From Lethocerus indicus (lineage: Eukaryota > Arthropoda > Insecta > Hemiptera > Belostomatidae): a stretch of 64,000 nucleotides of DNA. The first letter of the stretch is position 1, and each line of letters opens with the position of its first letter. The stretch is from positions 10,771,637-10,835,636 of the forward strand of contig JACDQD010000010.1 in NCBI GenBank assembly GCA_019843655.1, written 5' to 3'. Shown piece by piece: positions 18,018 to 32,800 of this stretch. The position numbers and the translations under genes are program-made. The notes beneath the pieces are model-generated. The model did no database searches. It saw nothing but the letters and a program-made list of their open reading frames with translations, and was not told the DNA's origin.

Positions 18018-18235
18018 GGCTGGGAAGGTCGCAAGAACGGTGGTATTCCAAACACTCTCGGACCGCCAAACGGGCGTTTCGAACGAGTACGTTTTGTATA
18101 CACAGAAATCGACATCGGTTATAAGGTTTAATAAGGGGAATAATCACTTTTTCCATCTTTTCATCGTATTATATTCAAATTGATAGAGTAATTAATAATT
18201 AAATGAAACCATTTATTTCGGATTTAGTTTGAAAG

Positions 18236-21200
18236 ATGGATACCCCAGCGGATCCGAGGATCGACTATTTGGGCAACTGCGTACAGAAGGCGATGAAACT
18301 CAAACCTGAAAAGTGGATGAGGCTCATGGCGATCAACGATCATAAGAACGTCGTCATGGAGTTCTTGGACACCGGCAGCACCTCGCTTCTGATAATTTCC
18401 CAGGTGATTATCAGTAATATTACAATGAGAGCCAAAACTGGAGTTATTTGCCCTGTGACAAGTAACGGAGGTGGTCTTGGAACGCCTAGGAAACAAAACA
18501 TAAACTGCATGTAGGAAACCTGTAATTTTTTCTTTGTATAGGTGAATCTATTTAAAAATAAATGTATACAGTTTTTTATATATTATACAATGTCAAATGA
18601 ATTGTTATTGCGAATCGGCAACCTACAGAACGCTGCGGCACAGCTAATACCCGCCACTTCGTTTCCGGTTGTACTAAAAAATAAAGGCGTGTACTTCGTT
18701 AAGCGGCGTAAGGGACCGGTACCGAAAACTGATCTATCCCAGAACCTGATCTACGGGGACATGGCCACTAAACCGATCGAACAGATGGCCGCTCTCGTCG
18801 ACGAGGTAAGCGCCATACAACTTCAATCATGTGGCGTACCAAATTTTTCTTTGCAAATGCAAATTTAAATTGGCTACCAGAAAAGTTTACATGACCCAGT
18901 ACGCTAATGTTCAATTCGCATTATATCACCATCCCGGAATAGGTTACGAAAATCTTTGGTACAAAAGGATTCTGTAATCCTTTTTCAATACTGCTGCACA
19001 CAGCTAATAATATGGTGCAATAATGTTGTTGCGGACAACGCTATATTAATTAATTGAAATTAAATAAAAACTGGGAACTAATTAGTACCTTTGATTTTCC
19101 TCCGGGAATAACAGATATTTGTCCCTCTTCTCTCGAATCCGAACAACCACAAGAATTGGCCTCCTTCGGTGTCGCACGACGTCCGCCACCACGTGCACAC
19201 CCTCAAGAACACCGTGTACCAAGTGAGGGGCCACGCCGCCGGCAAGACAGTGATCCCAATGCCAATCGGAGTCGGAAAAGTGCAGGAAGTGGCAAAGATA
19301 CTCCTCGAAAAGTGAGTCGGCCAATGACACGTTAGAGAGTCACGAACTGAAGTCGATTTGGCGACAAAATAAAAAGTGAAAGTCTGCCATCGTTTTGGCA
19401 GAAGTCGGACGCCAATTTACGAAAAATCGATACGAAAATTTCGAAAATGTTATGCAAAATTATACAAAAAATTTCTTTCTTTTTCAACAATTTGTGTAAG
19501 AGCCTTATTCGGAACTTATGTAAGTGAGTTAGACCACAAAATGTATTTATTAAGAATCGAAATCAATACCGGCACAAACTGTTCGGCAATGTGTGTCCGC
19601 TCCTTGTTACGGGTCCAGACCAATACAACTTTCAATAAGTATAAGGGCAAAAATTAAATACAAAAGCGCCTCAATCGTCACCAAAACCTTAGCCTATTCA
19701 ATAGCTATTAAATGGACAAAATTAACATAAATCAAACTCACCATAACCAGCTCTAACGAAAGATAAAGCGATCGATAGCGTCGGTGCGTACGGCGGACTC
19801 AGTCGAACTGGTCAAAGCCGGTAGCTTTGTGATGTTCAGCAATTTAAAATATGTTTCACTCTTTAAATTATTGCATTCAGTTATTAAAATATCAAACGTG
19901 AAGAACACTGATCAAAAGGCTTTTCTAATATTTTTCCATGACACCGTGATTTGTTAAAATTGATAGTGGCCTTAGGAAGTAAGAATTGAAATCGCCATTT
20001 TGAGTAGTGTAGCCATCTGTTAACAGAAAATGTACGATTGAATACAGTGGTATTTCCTGAAATCACTAATTATTCGAAATAATAGTATAATTTATTTTCC
20101 CTTTATCCCCTTTAATTAATTTGTCTGTTTTTTAAATGTAATCAATACTGTAAATGTTGACGCTAATATCGTATGCTTGGGAATATTGGTTATGTTCCTA
20201 ACGGAGTGGCAGCAATGGCGAAAGACATAATATTTAAAATATTCCAATGTAAAGGAAGACATAAATATCAAATATATACAGAATAAAACAACTAAAATTA
20301 TTACTTTTATGCTATTATTATTTATATAATAACTTTTCCTGTATCTTCAAGCACCTAAGTGATCCTGAGACTTTCTCAATTTTGAAAAATAGCTGATAGT
20401 AGATAAATGTTTCATCAAAATGTATTTAAAATTTATAAACGCTGCTGATTATTTTGTTCTTTTACTAAAAACAATGACACATGAACATCATGGTACAAAC
20501 TAAATCAAATAAATGTTAGCAAATAAGGCGAGAAATGTTAGGAGTAAATACTTTGATAAGTCGAATGCAAGAAAAATTAATTGTTTTAGATTAAATGAAT
20601 TGAATAATTGCGTTTTATTCCTTGAAGCCTTCCTTTAAACGTTACCCCGAAAATTAATTATAAATAATTACTTAGAATATTCATGCAAAGTTTAATTTGT
20701 TTAGCCAGCATTTTAGTCAGCTTGATTAATTTTGACCTGATCTATTTTCTTGTGTGTTGATCACCCACTATATTCTATATTTCAATGCTCTTGTCGCTTC
20801 ACAGAGGTGGAGAAATTCCTGATTTGCATCTGAAATCTGCCATTGAAGGCGTAGTAATAAAGTGGGCAGAACAAATCAACGTTGTTCTCTCAGAAGAATC
20901 AACAAAAGCATTTGCAAACGGACAAAATCCCACTCCGAGCGCCGGTAAATGTTATTTAAATGAGAACAGCATCTATATAAGTACCCTATCAAATAATCTT
21001 GCGATAATGAATCCTTACAAATTCATGTGAGCGTTCCTCAATGTACATTTTATATAGGAGGAAGATTTGTTTGATATTATTGTTATTCTGATATATAATT
21101 TTAATCACAGAATGTTTTTTGTGTGTTTAGAAATAAATTATTGGAACAGGCGAATGAAAAACTTGCAGTACATATATGATCAATTGAGGGAGGATAGGGT

Positions 21201-24200
21201 CAGAAAAATGGCAATCATCCTCGAAAAGACAAATAGTGCCTATTATCCATGTTTCAGAACCATTTTTCAAAATACAGTTGCAGGTTTGTTCCAATTGTGT
21301 CTTATTAAATCTAAAGTTTCAATAACTTTCCTCATCACTTGTCTTTATGTTAGGTGAAATTGTCCAGTGCACTAAAAAAACTGATTTTTAAATATTATGT
21401 ATAAAGTTGTTGACAATCATTTTGGTTTTAGGACTGACAGAAGCCAAGGAGATTGCTTTGTATCTGAAACCGCTTGAAATTCACTTTTCTCTAGTTGAAG
21501 AGACTGACTTTTCCGAAGTCCAACCTTGTTTTAAACCACTCGTTCACACTGTCTGTCTTGTTTGGGCGCATTCGCGCTACTACTGTAACTCCAGCCGGAT
21601 TATTGTCTTATGGAAACAAATCACTAACCTCATTATTGCTCAGGTAATAATTTGTTCTAGAGAATTAACAAAATTAATTTTGCTGTTATAGCATGATAGG
21701 AAAAATATTCATTCATTTGGATTGTAGTTCACTGCATTATTTAAAAATACTGAAATGTTAAATATTTTCACAAATTCTCTTGATTTATGCTATGGAAGTT
21801 AACAATTATAAATTATATTTTTCAGGCCAGAAAATATCTTGATCCATCATCAGTTTTTCAGACTGATATTGATGAAGCTATGCAACGAATACAATTGACA
21901 TTAAAAATTATAACTGATTATAGGTTAATAGTTATAGTTTATTTTTTCATAATTTTATTGCTTAGTTTATCATTTAAATTAATATAGTACCTTAGTTTTA
22001 CACCAATACCTTATTAAACATTTCTCCTATTATTTCTTAAAGGGAAACATTTACAGAGTATAAAGATAAGTTGGGGACATTTTTTAAAAATTCACCTCCT
22101 CAGTTATGGAATTTCCATCCAAATGTTATATTTGAGAGATATGACAGATTTAAGGAAAGACTGCATACAATATTGGTAGGTACGCATGTCTATAATATTC
22201 TTACTGTTTTAAAATATTCAGTAAAATAATGAATGTCCATTACAGGGTTTCTTCACAACTGTTGTTGAATTTGTTAAGTTGGAGAGAGTTGAGATTGGAA
22301 ACCTGAAGGGGAATATATTGAGTGGTCAAATCATCGCCATATCGCAAGAATTTAATTCATATTTCACAGAGTTTTCCAGCAAAACCTATGATGTGTTAAA
22401 TCCCGAGGATCCAACTTTTCAAGTGGATTATGAAAATTTCCAAGACAACATTGATGATTTAGATAAACAATTAGCTTCAATTTTCTGCCAAGCTTTTGAT
22501 GACTGTTGTAACTTAGAAAGCATATTTAAGGTTCATTTACCCACTTTTGGTTCCTTTATTTACCCATTATCATTAGAATGGAATTAGATAAATATTAAAA
22601 ATAATATAGTTTTAGGAAATATATTTTGATGTTTTTAACCAATGATATATTTTAGTTGATAGAAATAGTTGGTTCAATATTAGAGAGGCCACTAATTCAG
22701 GAACAATTTAAGGGAAAGTATCAACAAATTCTTACCATGTTGGATGAAGAAATTTCTTATGTAGAGGTAATCCTATAATTAAAGCATTAGGTTAATAATT
22801 TTATTTCAATTAATTTAAGCAGTTATTACCTGAGATGATTTTTTTGTAAAATTCTTGTTACAGAACTTATTTAAAGAGCAGTTAATGAGATGGCAAAATA
22901 CTGGATACATGAATGTGGATTTAAATCAACCACCTGTTGCTGGAGCCATAAGATGGATTAATATGGTGAAGGAAAGAATTATCCAGCCTGTCAAAAGACT
23001 TACATCATTTGAACATGAGTGAGGACAACTGTAAATTTTATGTAATTCTGCCATGAAGATTTAGCAAATTTTCATGATTTTCAAGATTCAAAAATAATCA
23101 TTTATTGCAAACACAATTAATAGTGTTTAACATTTAAATTAAACTAGTGGGTAAATTTTCACCTGAAACTTTAATTTGCAATAATAATCATAAACATAAA
23201 AATTCCACAGAAAATGTAGCTATAAATCAAATGAATTTTACTTTTCAAAATAACTTGCATAAATTAATATTGTTAACCTAATTATATAACTAAATATATT
23301 TTTCTAATTGCTTACTAAACTTTATAGGATTGCAGAAAGTGAAGATGCCAAGATATTAATAGGCAAATATAATAATTTGATGCAAGAATTTGAAGACTTT
23401 GAAAAAGAAATTTTTAAATCTTGGGTATCTGGTGTTGATGAGCAAATATCAGTAAATTTGCAAAAGTCAATAATAACAAGAAACCCATCTAGGACAATAC
23501 TCATTCTTAATTTTCATCCCCAAGTATAATTTCAAAATTTACATTTTATGCCTTTTTTATTGTAATGAATATTAATTTTTATTGTACATTTACTAAATTA
23601 TTTCTTAGTTAGATGCAATTTTAAGAGAGGTTCATTATCTGCAACTATCTGGGATAGAAGGTATACCACAGTCAGGTCTGGACATTTATCAGAAAAGAGA
23701 TCAGTATAGGAATTATACCACACAACTAAATATAATTATTCAATGGTAACATAAATTCAAGTAATGTAGAGCATTCATGTGTGTAATCTTTTTAAAAGAT
23801 TTTTATGTACTTAATTTGAAGTTACTCAAAAATTACACAGAGCGGTAGACATTAGGAAATGATATTTACTGTTCTAAGGTACAACAAAATGAGAAGAGAA
23901 AGCAGATTAGTTGAATTTGATTTGATAGAAGAGAAAATGGTTGAAATTGATAAACTTATTCTAGAAGCTGAAACAACATTGAATTGGTTATCAACAGGTG
24001 ATTTCATATAATTTTAATGCTTTCTAAAAACTGTACTTCTAATAAGTACTTTGTTGTTCATACACACAAAACACAGTTTCAAAAAACATTTTCCTCTAAC
24101 CATAATAATTGACTTTGTTTTAATAATATAAATGATTTAATTGACTACTCTTTCAGATTTGCTGGACTACATGAATAAACTGCACAAACTAGTACAAGGC

Positions 24201-26890
24201 GTTCAATTGCCTTTGCAAAAAACTCAGGAAAATGTGAACTCTATGGAAAACATTGCCAGCACATGGATTAAATCTCCTCTATATCAAAGACGTGAACAAA
24301 AAGATGGTCTTCTGCTCATTGAAGATAAAGAAGAGAATATTGACAAACGGTAAGATATTCATATTTATTTATATATGAATGATTTTGTTGTTAAATTCAT
24401 AAATGAATTTCACAGTATTAGTCTATATGATCCTTCCTGATTAAAATTTTTGATTCATTGCACCCTTTTATAAAGTAATTAGAAATTAATTAGAATTCTG
24501 TAGATTTTACCTCAATGTAGCAATTAGTAAATGCACAACTAATAATAGTTAAAAAACATGTAGCTAATAAAAATAACACAATTGCATTCTAAGTTCATAA
24601 CATTTTAGTTAATGAGTGTAGTTGTTGTTTTAAAAACATTTATATTAGGATGTAATTAACAAATTATGAGGAGGAAAATATTTTTTCTAATTCATTTTGA
24701 ACTTTTGTGACCTTCATAATATAGTTTTTAGATAAATATTTATCTGTATCTATATGAATATTTCAAAATTGTTGCTAACTATGGAAGCATTATTTCAATC
24801 ATGAATACTTTTGTAATTTTATTATATAATTATTTTAATAGTAAACAAGCTAGTTATAATCCTACTTTGCAAATATCAGATACAAGGAGATGGAAGAAGT
24901 GGGAATCCAGATTCAAAAGTTGATTGAAGAGAATCAAATGATGTTTGGAATGGAATCAGAAGACACATCAGAGAGATGGCTAAACTATATTGACTATATA
25001 GATGGTATTATTTTGAAGGCTGTGCGCAGTACAGTTGGATGCAGGTAAACCACATGTCTTTTTGTTAGTTATTCAATAATAATTCATAATTATTTTTAAT
25101 ACACAAAATAAAATTCTAGCCTGGGATATATTGCTGAGCACATGGATGATCAAAATAATCTTCCTCCTTTGATGGGAGTACAACTAAAGCTTTATGAACC
25201 AGAAATGACCCTTTGTTGTGATCCAATTTTGGAAGGAGGTGAAGGAAGTTTCATTAGCATAGTTGAAAGTATTCTATCCGACATTGTTAATTTGGCCAAA
25301 TTATTTCCTCGTATATCTAAGCGTATGGGGCATTCAGATTATCTGGTAAATAAGTTTAAAATGTAAAAGATTTAAAAATGATGATAAACTTGAAGCTATT
25401 ATTTGACATTATTAGTATCCTGAAGAGTATCTGGCCTGATTTTAACTTTTCAGTATGATACAGAGAATGATGAAGACATTAGACAAATGAAGAATGACAT
25501 TTTGCAAAATGTACATAATGCTGTAAATGAGGTAATAATAAATATTTAAATAATTTTAATTATGAATAATGGTATTCTAAACTTTTATGGACCACCAGAA
25601 GGGATCTTAAAATAATATTTATAATTATTAAATAGTTAGATACTAAACCATCCAATTATTAGTTATTTTATATGCAATTCCAGAAGTGATTTCTTTTATT
25701 TCATTTTGTTAATATAGGTCTCTATTTTCTGTACAAGATTTGAAGTTTACAATACACTATGGCTAAATGACAGGCAAAGTTACATGGAACAGTTTCTTGT
25801 TTATGGCAGACAACTCACTATTGAAGAATTAGAAAATGGTACTTTCCCAGAAGACACTAAGCCCCCCTCAATGGAACAGTTCAAGCAACAAGTAAATAAA
25901 TGTGAAATACATGAATAAATATACTGTTCAACATCTGAATTTAGAGATACTTTAAATATAAATTAATTATAAAATTCTAACAATAACATAATAATGCATA
26001 GCACATTTGAGTTCTGTGTTTTCAGATTGATAACTTCGAATCATTATACATAGAAGTAGAAGAAGTAAATAACATAGAAGTATTTAATAACTGGTTCCAA
26101 TTAGATATTCAACCTTTCAAAGTGAGTCTCCTGAATATTGTGAGTAAATGGTCATTCATGTTCAAAGAATACCTCATGGAACATGTTACGAACAGGTACT
26201 ATGCAAGAAAATTAAAGAACTATAATTAATAGTGTTGTAAAATAATATAATATATATGTTTGTTGCAAAAAATTGATCTTATTCCATAATATTTGAATTT
26301 CCAAGCCTTTGGGAACTGTCTAAGTTTTTACACGAAGCAGATGAAGGTTTAATGCGACCTGTGGCTGAAGGAGACTATCAAAGCCTAGTCAGTGTAATGG
26401 GGTTTTTAATGAAAGTAAAGGAAAGACAAGCTGCAACTGATGATATGTTTGGGCCTTTGCAAGACACAATACACCTATTAAAAACTTATGAAATGGAATT
26501 ACCACAGGATGTTAATGTTCTCCTGCAAGTTAGTTTCTATTTCTATTAAATTTCTGCTTACTTATAAAATTAAAATGTCAGTCTCACAATCCTTGTTATA
26601 CCCTTTTATTAAACATGATCTTAATAACTAGAGACCTCAGAATTAAATCAAATGCGTGCCTATATCGCAAGAATTATAGTTATTTTTATATTTATTTGAA
26701 ATAAATTTAATTTAAAATTTCAGGAACTTCCTGAGCAATGGAATAACACCAAGAAATTAGCTCAAACAGTCAAGCAACAGGTTTCTCCTTTACAAGCATC
26801 TGAAGTAGTTTCTATAAGAAAAAAAATTACAGCATTTGATATTCGACAAAATAGACTACGTGAAGAATTTAAGAAGTCTCCAATTTTTAA
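18236..26890 (+). CDS. DNAH17: Dynein segment 1: N-terminal tail (exons 1-22)
   Basis: Residues about 1-1225, the tail (DHC_N1) that binds intermediate chains and the neighbouring heavy chain. Exons: 18236-18403, 18629-18805, 19115-19311, 20805-20944, 21131-21283, 21432-21643, 21826-21923, 22043-22175, 22246-22530, 22656-22766, 22864-23018, 23328-23523, 23609-23745, 23879-23997, 24157-24349, 24880-25044, 25120-25345, 25454-25531, 25718-25891, 26026-26195, 26306-26528, 26724-26890. Exon 2 begins inside an open frame: the acceptor at 18627-18628 joins LLIISQ to [13 protein letters not shown], the arrangement seen in the family. Intron 3 (about 1.5 kb) is the longest in the gene and may contain an element. 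The tail is the least conserved part, so small boundary errors are most likely here. Confidence 0.9.
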
Positions 26891-29800
26891 GTATAAACGA
26901 TTTCTGTTAAAAACAAACCTGACCTGACTCTGATATTTCCCTAGAACATTTTCTTACCATCACTCATGTCACTTGAATAGAGAATGGCAGCCATATAACT
27001 GCAGATAGGAAGCATTTGATGCAGAACTGAAATGTGATTCAATTACTAAGATGTATGAGAAGGCTCATAAATTACACTTACTAGAGTACATTTATAGGTT
27101 TGACTGTGATGATCCATATGGCTGGTTAGATAAAGAAAATCAAAATGTTTATGAATATGAAGAACACATGCTCCATTTGCAAGAATCAGCTTCTTTGTTT
27201 GAGTTAAATGTTCCTGAATTTAAACTTCTAAAACAATGCCGAAAAGAATTAAGAATGTTAAAGGTTAGTAATACTTATACCAGTATATATAAATGATCAA
27301 TGAAATCAATGATCAAGTAATGACAAATAATTTGCAGCAATTGTGGGACTATATATTCATTGTAAGAACAAGCATTGAAGATTGGAAAACAACACCTTGG
27401 AGAAAGGTAGATGTAGAAAATATGGATATAGAATGCAAAAAATTTGCAAAAGATATACGAGGTAAAATATATTTTAATCTGTTTTTCATTTATATTTTGA
27501 AAATAAAACACTACTACGCATTTTATTATAGTTACTCATTTTATTAAATCAATTACCATAGATCTGCTATTTTGTTTTGATTAAATTAACTGTCTAACTA
27601 TTGTTGTTTAGCTCTGGATAAAGAAATGAGAAATTGGGATTCATACATCACACTTGAAGCAACTGTAAAAAATATGCTGACTTCACTTAGAGCTGTAGGT
27701 GAGCTACAAAATCAAGCAATTAGGGAAAGACACTGGAATCAACTGATCAAAAGCACAAAGGTTTGTTTCTTGTAACTATGTTTTTCTGGATATTTTGATA
27801 ACATTAACATAATTAATGTTAACATAATTATTTCAATAGGAATGGATTAGAAAATTATGAAAAAAACTGGAAGGCATTGAATTCTATCATGGCATGTTTT
27901 AATCAATTAATACCTTAATGTAATAATATATTACTATTTCCTATGCATCATATGATCAATAAGCCAATTCTAAATCATACATATTTCTATTTGAAAAGTG
28001 CATGGGGAATGTATTTCTAAAATATCATTTGCTTTCAATTTCTAAAGATAAATTTTTAAAATAATATTCTTAATTCTGCAGCTTGCTTTTGATTTAAAAT
28101 TCAAAGCCCATTTTATTATAATTTTTAATTTTACATAAATAAGTTTGAAAAAGCTCTGTACATACTAATTAAACAACATGGTGTTGCTCTTGCTTTAAAG
28201 CATTCATGTAAATATCACAATAACAATGTAAATATTGAGAACACTTTTAAATGAAAACAGTAAGAAACTGCATTAAACCTTTCTAGAAGAAGATTCATTG
28301 TTATTGCACTGTATATAAAATGCACAAAATTACTCAATCATTTTATAACATTACCTAATAGTTAAAAATGTAAATGTAAAAAAGTACGAATTAATCCTTT
28401 TCTGTTATTAATTTCTGTAAATAATATCTAACTGTACTTTAATTTCTTCTGCTTGTGATCTTTTTCTTGCTTACCTAACAGAATTTAGCAGCATTACCTT
28501 CAGAATTTACTGTAAGTACCTATATATTGTAAATACAAAATTCTGATCATGTCTAAATACCACTATGAACATTTTTATGCCTGCTGTTTATTAGTTAAAT
28601 GTTTCCATTTTGGTTCCTCATTATTAACCTTATTTAGTACACTTTCTTACATTAATGCTGTAAATATTCATGCTTTATATAAGCATAAAATATTTCACTA
28701 AATCTATTTCAATAATTGTATATAGCTAGATATGCTTTTAGTATAATCTTAAGTAAATAAAATATATTTATGCTTAATATTTATTTATAAACTGACTTAA
28801 TGAAGCTTGCATAATATTAATAAATGTGTGTTGGCATCAGAATAGATTATATACAATGCATTATAATGTTAAAACAAATGTAAAAACATATTGTAGTCTT
28901 TGTTGCAAGAGATCATAATTATTAGACTCTATTAATAATTCTCTTTGAATTATTTTGAAGGTGAAACTTGTGATGGATATGGATACTACATTATCAGAAT
29001 TGTTGTCACTGAACTTACATGAATGTGAAGATGAGGTGAAGAATATTGTCGACAAGGCAGTTAAAGAGATGTCAATGGAAAAAATGTTACGTGAACTTGG
29101 TGTTACATGGTCCACAATGGAATTTGAACAAGAGCAGCACACAAGGACAGGCTGTGTTCTTTTGCGAGCAAGCGAACAGTTAATTGAAACTCTTGAAGAG
29201 AACCAGGTGTTGTATTTAAAATATACATAATTCCTTTATTATTTGGATTCTATATGATGGTTACAATTCATGAGTTTCAGGTTCAACTCCAAAACTTAAT
29301 AACATCTAAATTCATTGCCCACTTTCTTGAGGAAGTTTCTGAATGGCAAACAAAACTTTCATTGGCTGACCAAGTTATTACAATATGGTTTGAGGTACAG
29401 CGAACTTGGGCTCACCTTGAATCTATTTTTATGAGCTCTGAAGATATACAGAAGCAATTGCCACAGGATTCAGAAAGATTTCGTAATATAGATGCTCAAT
29501 TTAAGGTTATTATTTTAAATTTCTTTATTGTAAAATGGAAGTGAAATAAAAACATTAATACATGAAATATTTTCAGATATTGCTTCAAGATTTATCTAGA
29601 ACTCCTAATGTGCTTGATGCAACCAATAAGCCAGAACTATTAAATGAGCTTGAAGGTTTAGAGAAAGAACTTACATTGTGTGAAAAAGCTTTAGCCCAGT
29701 ATTTGGAAACTAAACGATTGAAATTTCCCAGATTCTATTTTGTATCATCTGCTGATTTGCTTGATATACTTTCTGGTGGTAGTCATCCTGGTCTCATTGC

Positions 29801-32800
29801 TAGGTATATTTTCATTATTTTGTATATGAATAAAAGGTAGGTTCACTGAAAATGTATTTGCTTTAATAATTAAATTTTATTCTAGGCACTTGACAAAACT
29901 GTTTGATTCAATAGCTGCATTAAAATTTATACCAACAGAAGATGACCAACCAAAAGGAGCTTTGGGAATGCATGCTAAAGACGGAGAATATGTTGAATTT
30001 AATACTGACTGTGATTGCACAGGAGCAGTATGTATTGCAACAATTGATTAAATAATTTCAATTATAACTATTCTATTTTAAAATCAACATGATCGTGAAA
30101 TAAATGATTAGGTTGAAATCTGGCTCAACCGAGTACAATCTTCAATGAGAAATTCAATAAGACATTATTTTGCTGAAGCTGTAACAACATATGAGGAAAA
30201 GCCAAGGGACCAATGGCTTTTTGATTATCCTGCTCAAGTTTCCTTATGTGCTACTCAGATTTGGTGGACTTCAGAAGTAAACATAGCATTTGCTAGACTT
30301 GAAGAAGGGTATGAAAATGCTATCAGAGATTACCATAAAAAACAGGTATCGCCATTTCACTTCTCACTTATGCCGAACGAAAGTTGTTAGAGTTAATTTA
30401 ATCAAACTCTTACTTGTTTAGATATCTCAGTTAAGCACATTAATTTCCCTGCTCCTGGGTGAATTGAGCAAACAAGATAGACAGAAAATTATGACGATTT
30501 GTACAATTGATGTACATTCCAGAGATGTTGTTTCAAAACTTATACAAGCCAAAGTGGATACTTGTGCTGCATTTCAGTGGCAATCACAACTTAGACATAG
30601 GTAAACTATTTAATAAAATATATCAATACAGCTGGGATATATCAATATTCCCAACTTACGAGCGAGTTAGGTTTAGGCGGACCGTTCGTAATCAAAATCA
30701 TTGTAAGGTTACGGTGCCCCATATGTTACGGCTGTATGGATATTTGTTTTGTTTTAAAGTTAATAAACATTCCCTTATCCTAAGACTTTAAAACAATTTA
30801 TGTACTGTTACTTACCTTTTAAACTGGTAAAGTAGCTTGAGGTGATGGATGAGAGGGGGAGAGAGTGTGGGTCATCGACCATTTCTTCTTCATCTGGCAA
30901 GGAAGAGGCCGTCGGTAATGGAAGAACCATTACCATTGAAGTTTCTGTTCTTGAGCAGAATTTTTCAAAGTTGAAAATAAAAATTTGATGTCTTGCCACA
31001 CTAACATTGAACTTACGGAAAATTCTCATTGTATACACAGATATTCGTTAAGTCCGATGTTCGTAAGTCGGAGAACCTATGTACTCACTTATTTAATGTA
31101 TAAATAAAGCATTACTTGGCGATACTGAGGCTCCAATTTTAATTTTGTAGACATAACCATTGCAATTTAATCATGTTCTAACAATTTAGATGGGACGATA
31201 AAGTTGGAGATTGCTTTGCGAATATATGCGATGCACAATTTCGATATTGTCATGAATATTTGGGAAACACTCCAAGGCTTGTAATAACACCACTTACAGA
31301 TAGATGCTACATAACACTGACTCAGGTAATGCAACAATACATAAATAAGGTTAGCTCTATATGCATATGAACATACACTGATACATGCATCCTAAAATGC
31401 TTCCTTATTTGCAATCCCTTTCTTTCTACTCTGTAAGGATAATTAATATTTATCTGTACAGTCATTACATTTAATAATGGGAGGTGGACCAGCTGGCCCT
31501 GCAGGTACTGGAAAAACAGAAACAACCAAGGATTTAGGTAGAGCACTTGGTATAATGGTATATGTGTTTAACTGCTCAGAACAAATGGATTATAAGGTAT
31601 TAGTTTAGGTATTTCAAAGTAATTAATCATCAAGATATTTAAAATTATGTTTTGCTTGGAATTTGAATGTTTGAACTATATTTCAACTAAATTTATCAAT
31701 TGCTCTTAATGTTATGCAGTCTTGTGGAAATATTTACAAAGGTTTAGCTCAAACTGGAGCTTGGGGTTGTTTTGATGAATTTAACAGAATTTCTGTTGAA
31801 GTGCTATCAGTGGTAGCAGTTCAAGTTAAGTCACTGCAGGTAATACTTTTTTCTTTTAGAATGATGCCATAATTGCTCTTTAATACTATTTAATTTGCAA
31901 ACTTCTTAATAAAAAATTGTTTAACTGCAATTTAGGATGCTATAAGAGACAAGAAATCAATTTTTAATTTCATGGGTGAAACAATTTCAATGGTTCCAAC
32001 AGTTGGCATTTTCATAACTATGAATCCTGGCTATGCAGGGCGAACAGAACTACCAGAAAATCTCAAAGCTCTTTTTAGGTAATCTACATTAATTGATTGT
32101 TTGTTCTCCTTGAATTGTAGCCATATCTAATTATCCATATTTTCAATATCACATATGCAGGCCCTGTGCAATGGTTGTACCTGATTTTGAATTAATTTGT
32201 GAGATAATGTTAGTAGCTGAAGGTTTCCAAGAGGCCAAAATATTGGCCAGGAAGTTCATTACATTGTACACACTATGTAAAGAGCTCTTGTCAAAACAAG
32301 ATCATTATGACTGGGGTTTAAGAGCCATCAAGAGTGTCTTAGTAGTTGCTGGGTCTCTTAAGGTATAAAAAGAATTCCAATGTAAATTATCCCTTCAGAT
32401 CAATGTTAATTGATCCACTTATTTCTAAGTTTTTTTTTAGAGAGGTGATCCAGGCCGACCTGAAGAGGAGGTATTGATGCGAGCTTTGCGAGACTTCAAT
32501 ACACCTAAAATAATAACAGATGATGTACCAGTTTTCATGGGACTTATAGGCGATCTATTCCCAGCCTTAGAAGTACCAAGGAAAAGGGATCTTGAATTTG
32601 AACTGACTGTTAAACAAGCAGCAATGGACCTAGCCTTGCAACCTGAAGACAACTTTGTGCTGAAAGTATAACATAAATTTGTTTCCAGAACAATGTCCTG
32701 AAAATTAATTACAACATAACACTTTCACTTTCTACATTTTTTATATTACAAAATGTACTCATAACATCTTATTCATATTAATTAATGTGAAATGAGTTAA

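Larger units (their letters stand above)
13810..18235. other. Gene-free region: CP110 3' UTR, AT-rich repeats and transposon relics
   Basis: No coding region is recognised. The left part is CP110 3' UTR and AT-rich sequence. A TA microsatellite lies near 15026-15071. A 34-bp segment occurs identically at 14049-14082 and 15277-15310. From about 15630 composition shifts toward GC and fragments of a dispersed repeat appear (15963-15993, 16908-16940, 17843-17878, 17998-18017), so much of 15600-18100 is probably transposon-derived. The last 100 bp presumably hold the dynein 5' leader; no promoter motif is clear. Confidence 0.6.

Noticed and set aside
17803..18156. 117-codon minus-strand frame and overlapping plus-strand frames
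   Set aside because: They run through the dispersed repeat copies D and E; probably repeat-derived noise.
18404..18514. Continuation of dynein exon 1 to a TAG in the same frame
   Set aside because: The donor at 18404 joins in phase to 18629 and restores the conserved N-terminal pattern; the continuation has no family similarity.
18590..18628. A separate start [12 protein letters not shown] before dynein exon 2
   Set aside because: It lies upstream of a good acceptor (CCTACAG) that fits exon 1; using it would need a second gene start with no support.
27051..27097. Extension of dynein exon 23 upstream (open frame starting [11 protein letters not shown])
   Set aside because: No acceptor gives the right phase there, and family alignment shows the exon starts at 27098; the upstream part is intron.
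26891..27097. Additional exon starting after CCCTAG at about 26943 in dynein
   Set aside because: In phase it reaches a stop (TAG) before any usable donor.
30808..31038. 76-codon minus-strand frame in dynein intron 31
   Set aside because: Not recognised as a protein; recorded only as part of the possible MITE.
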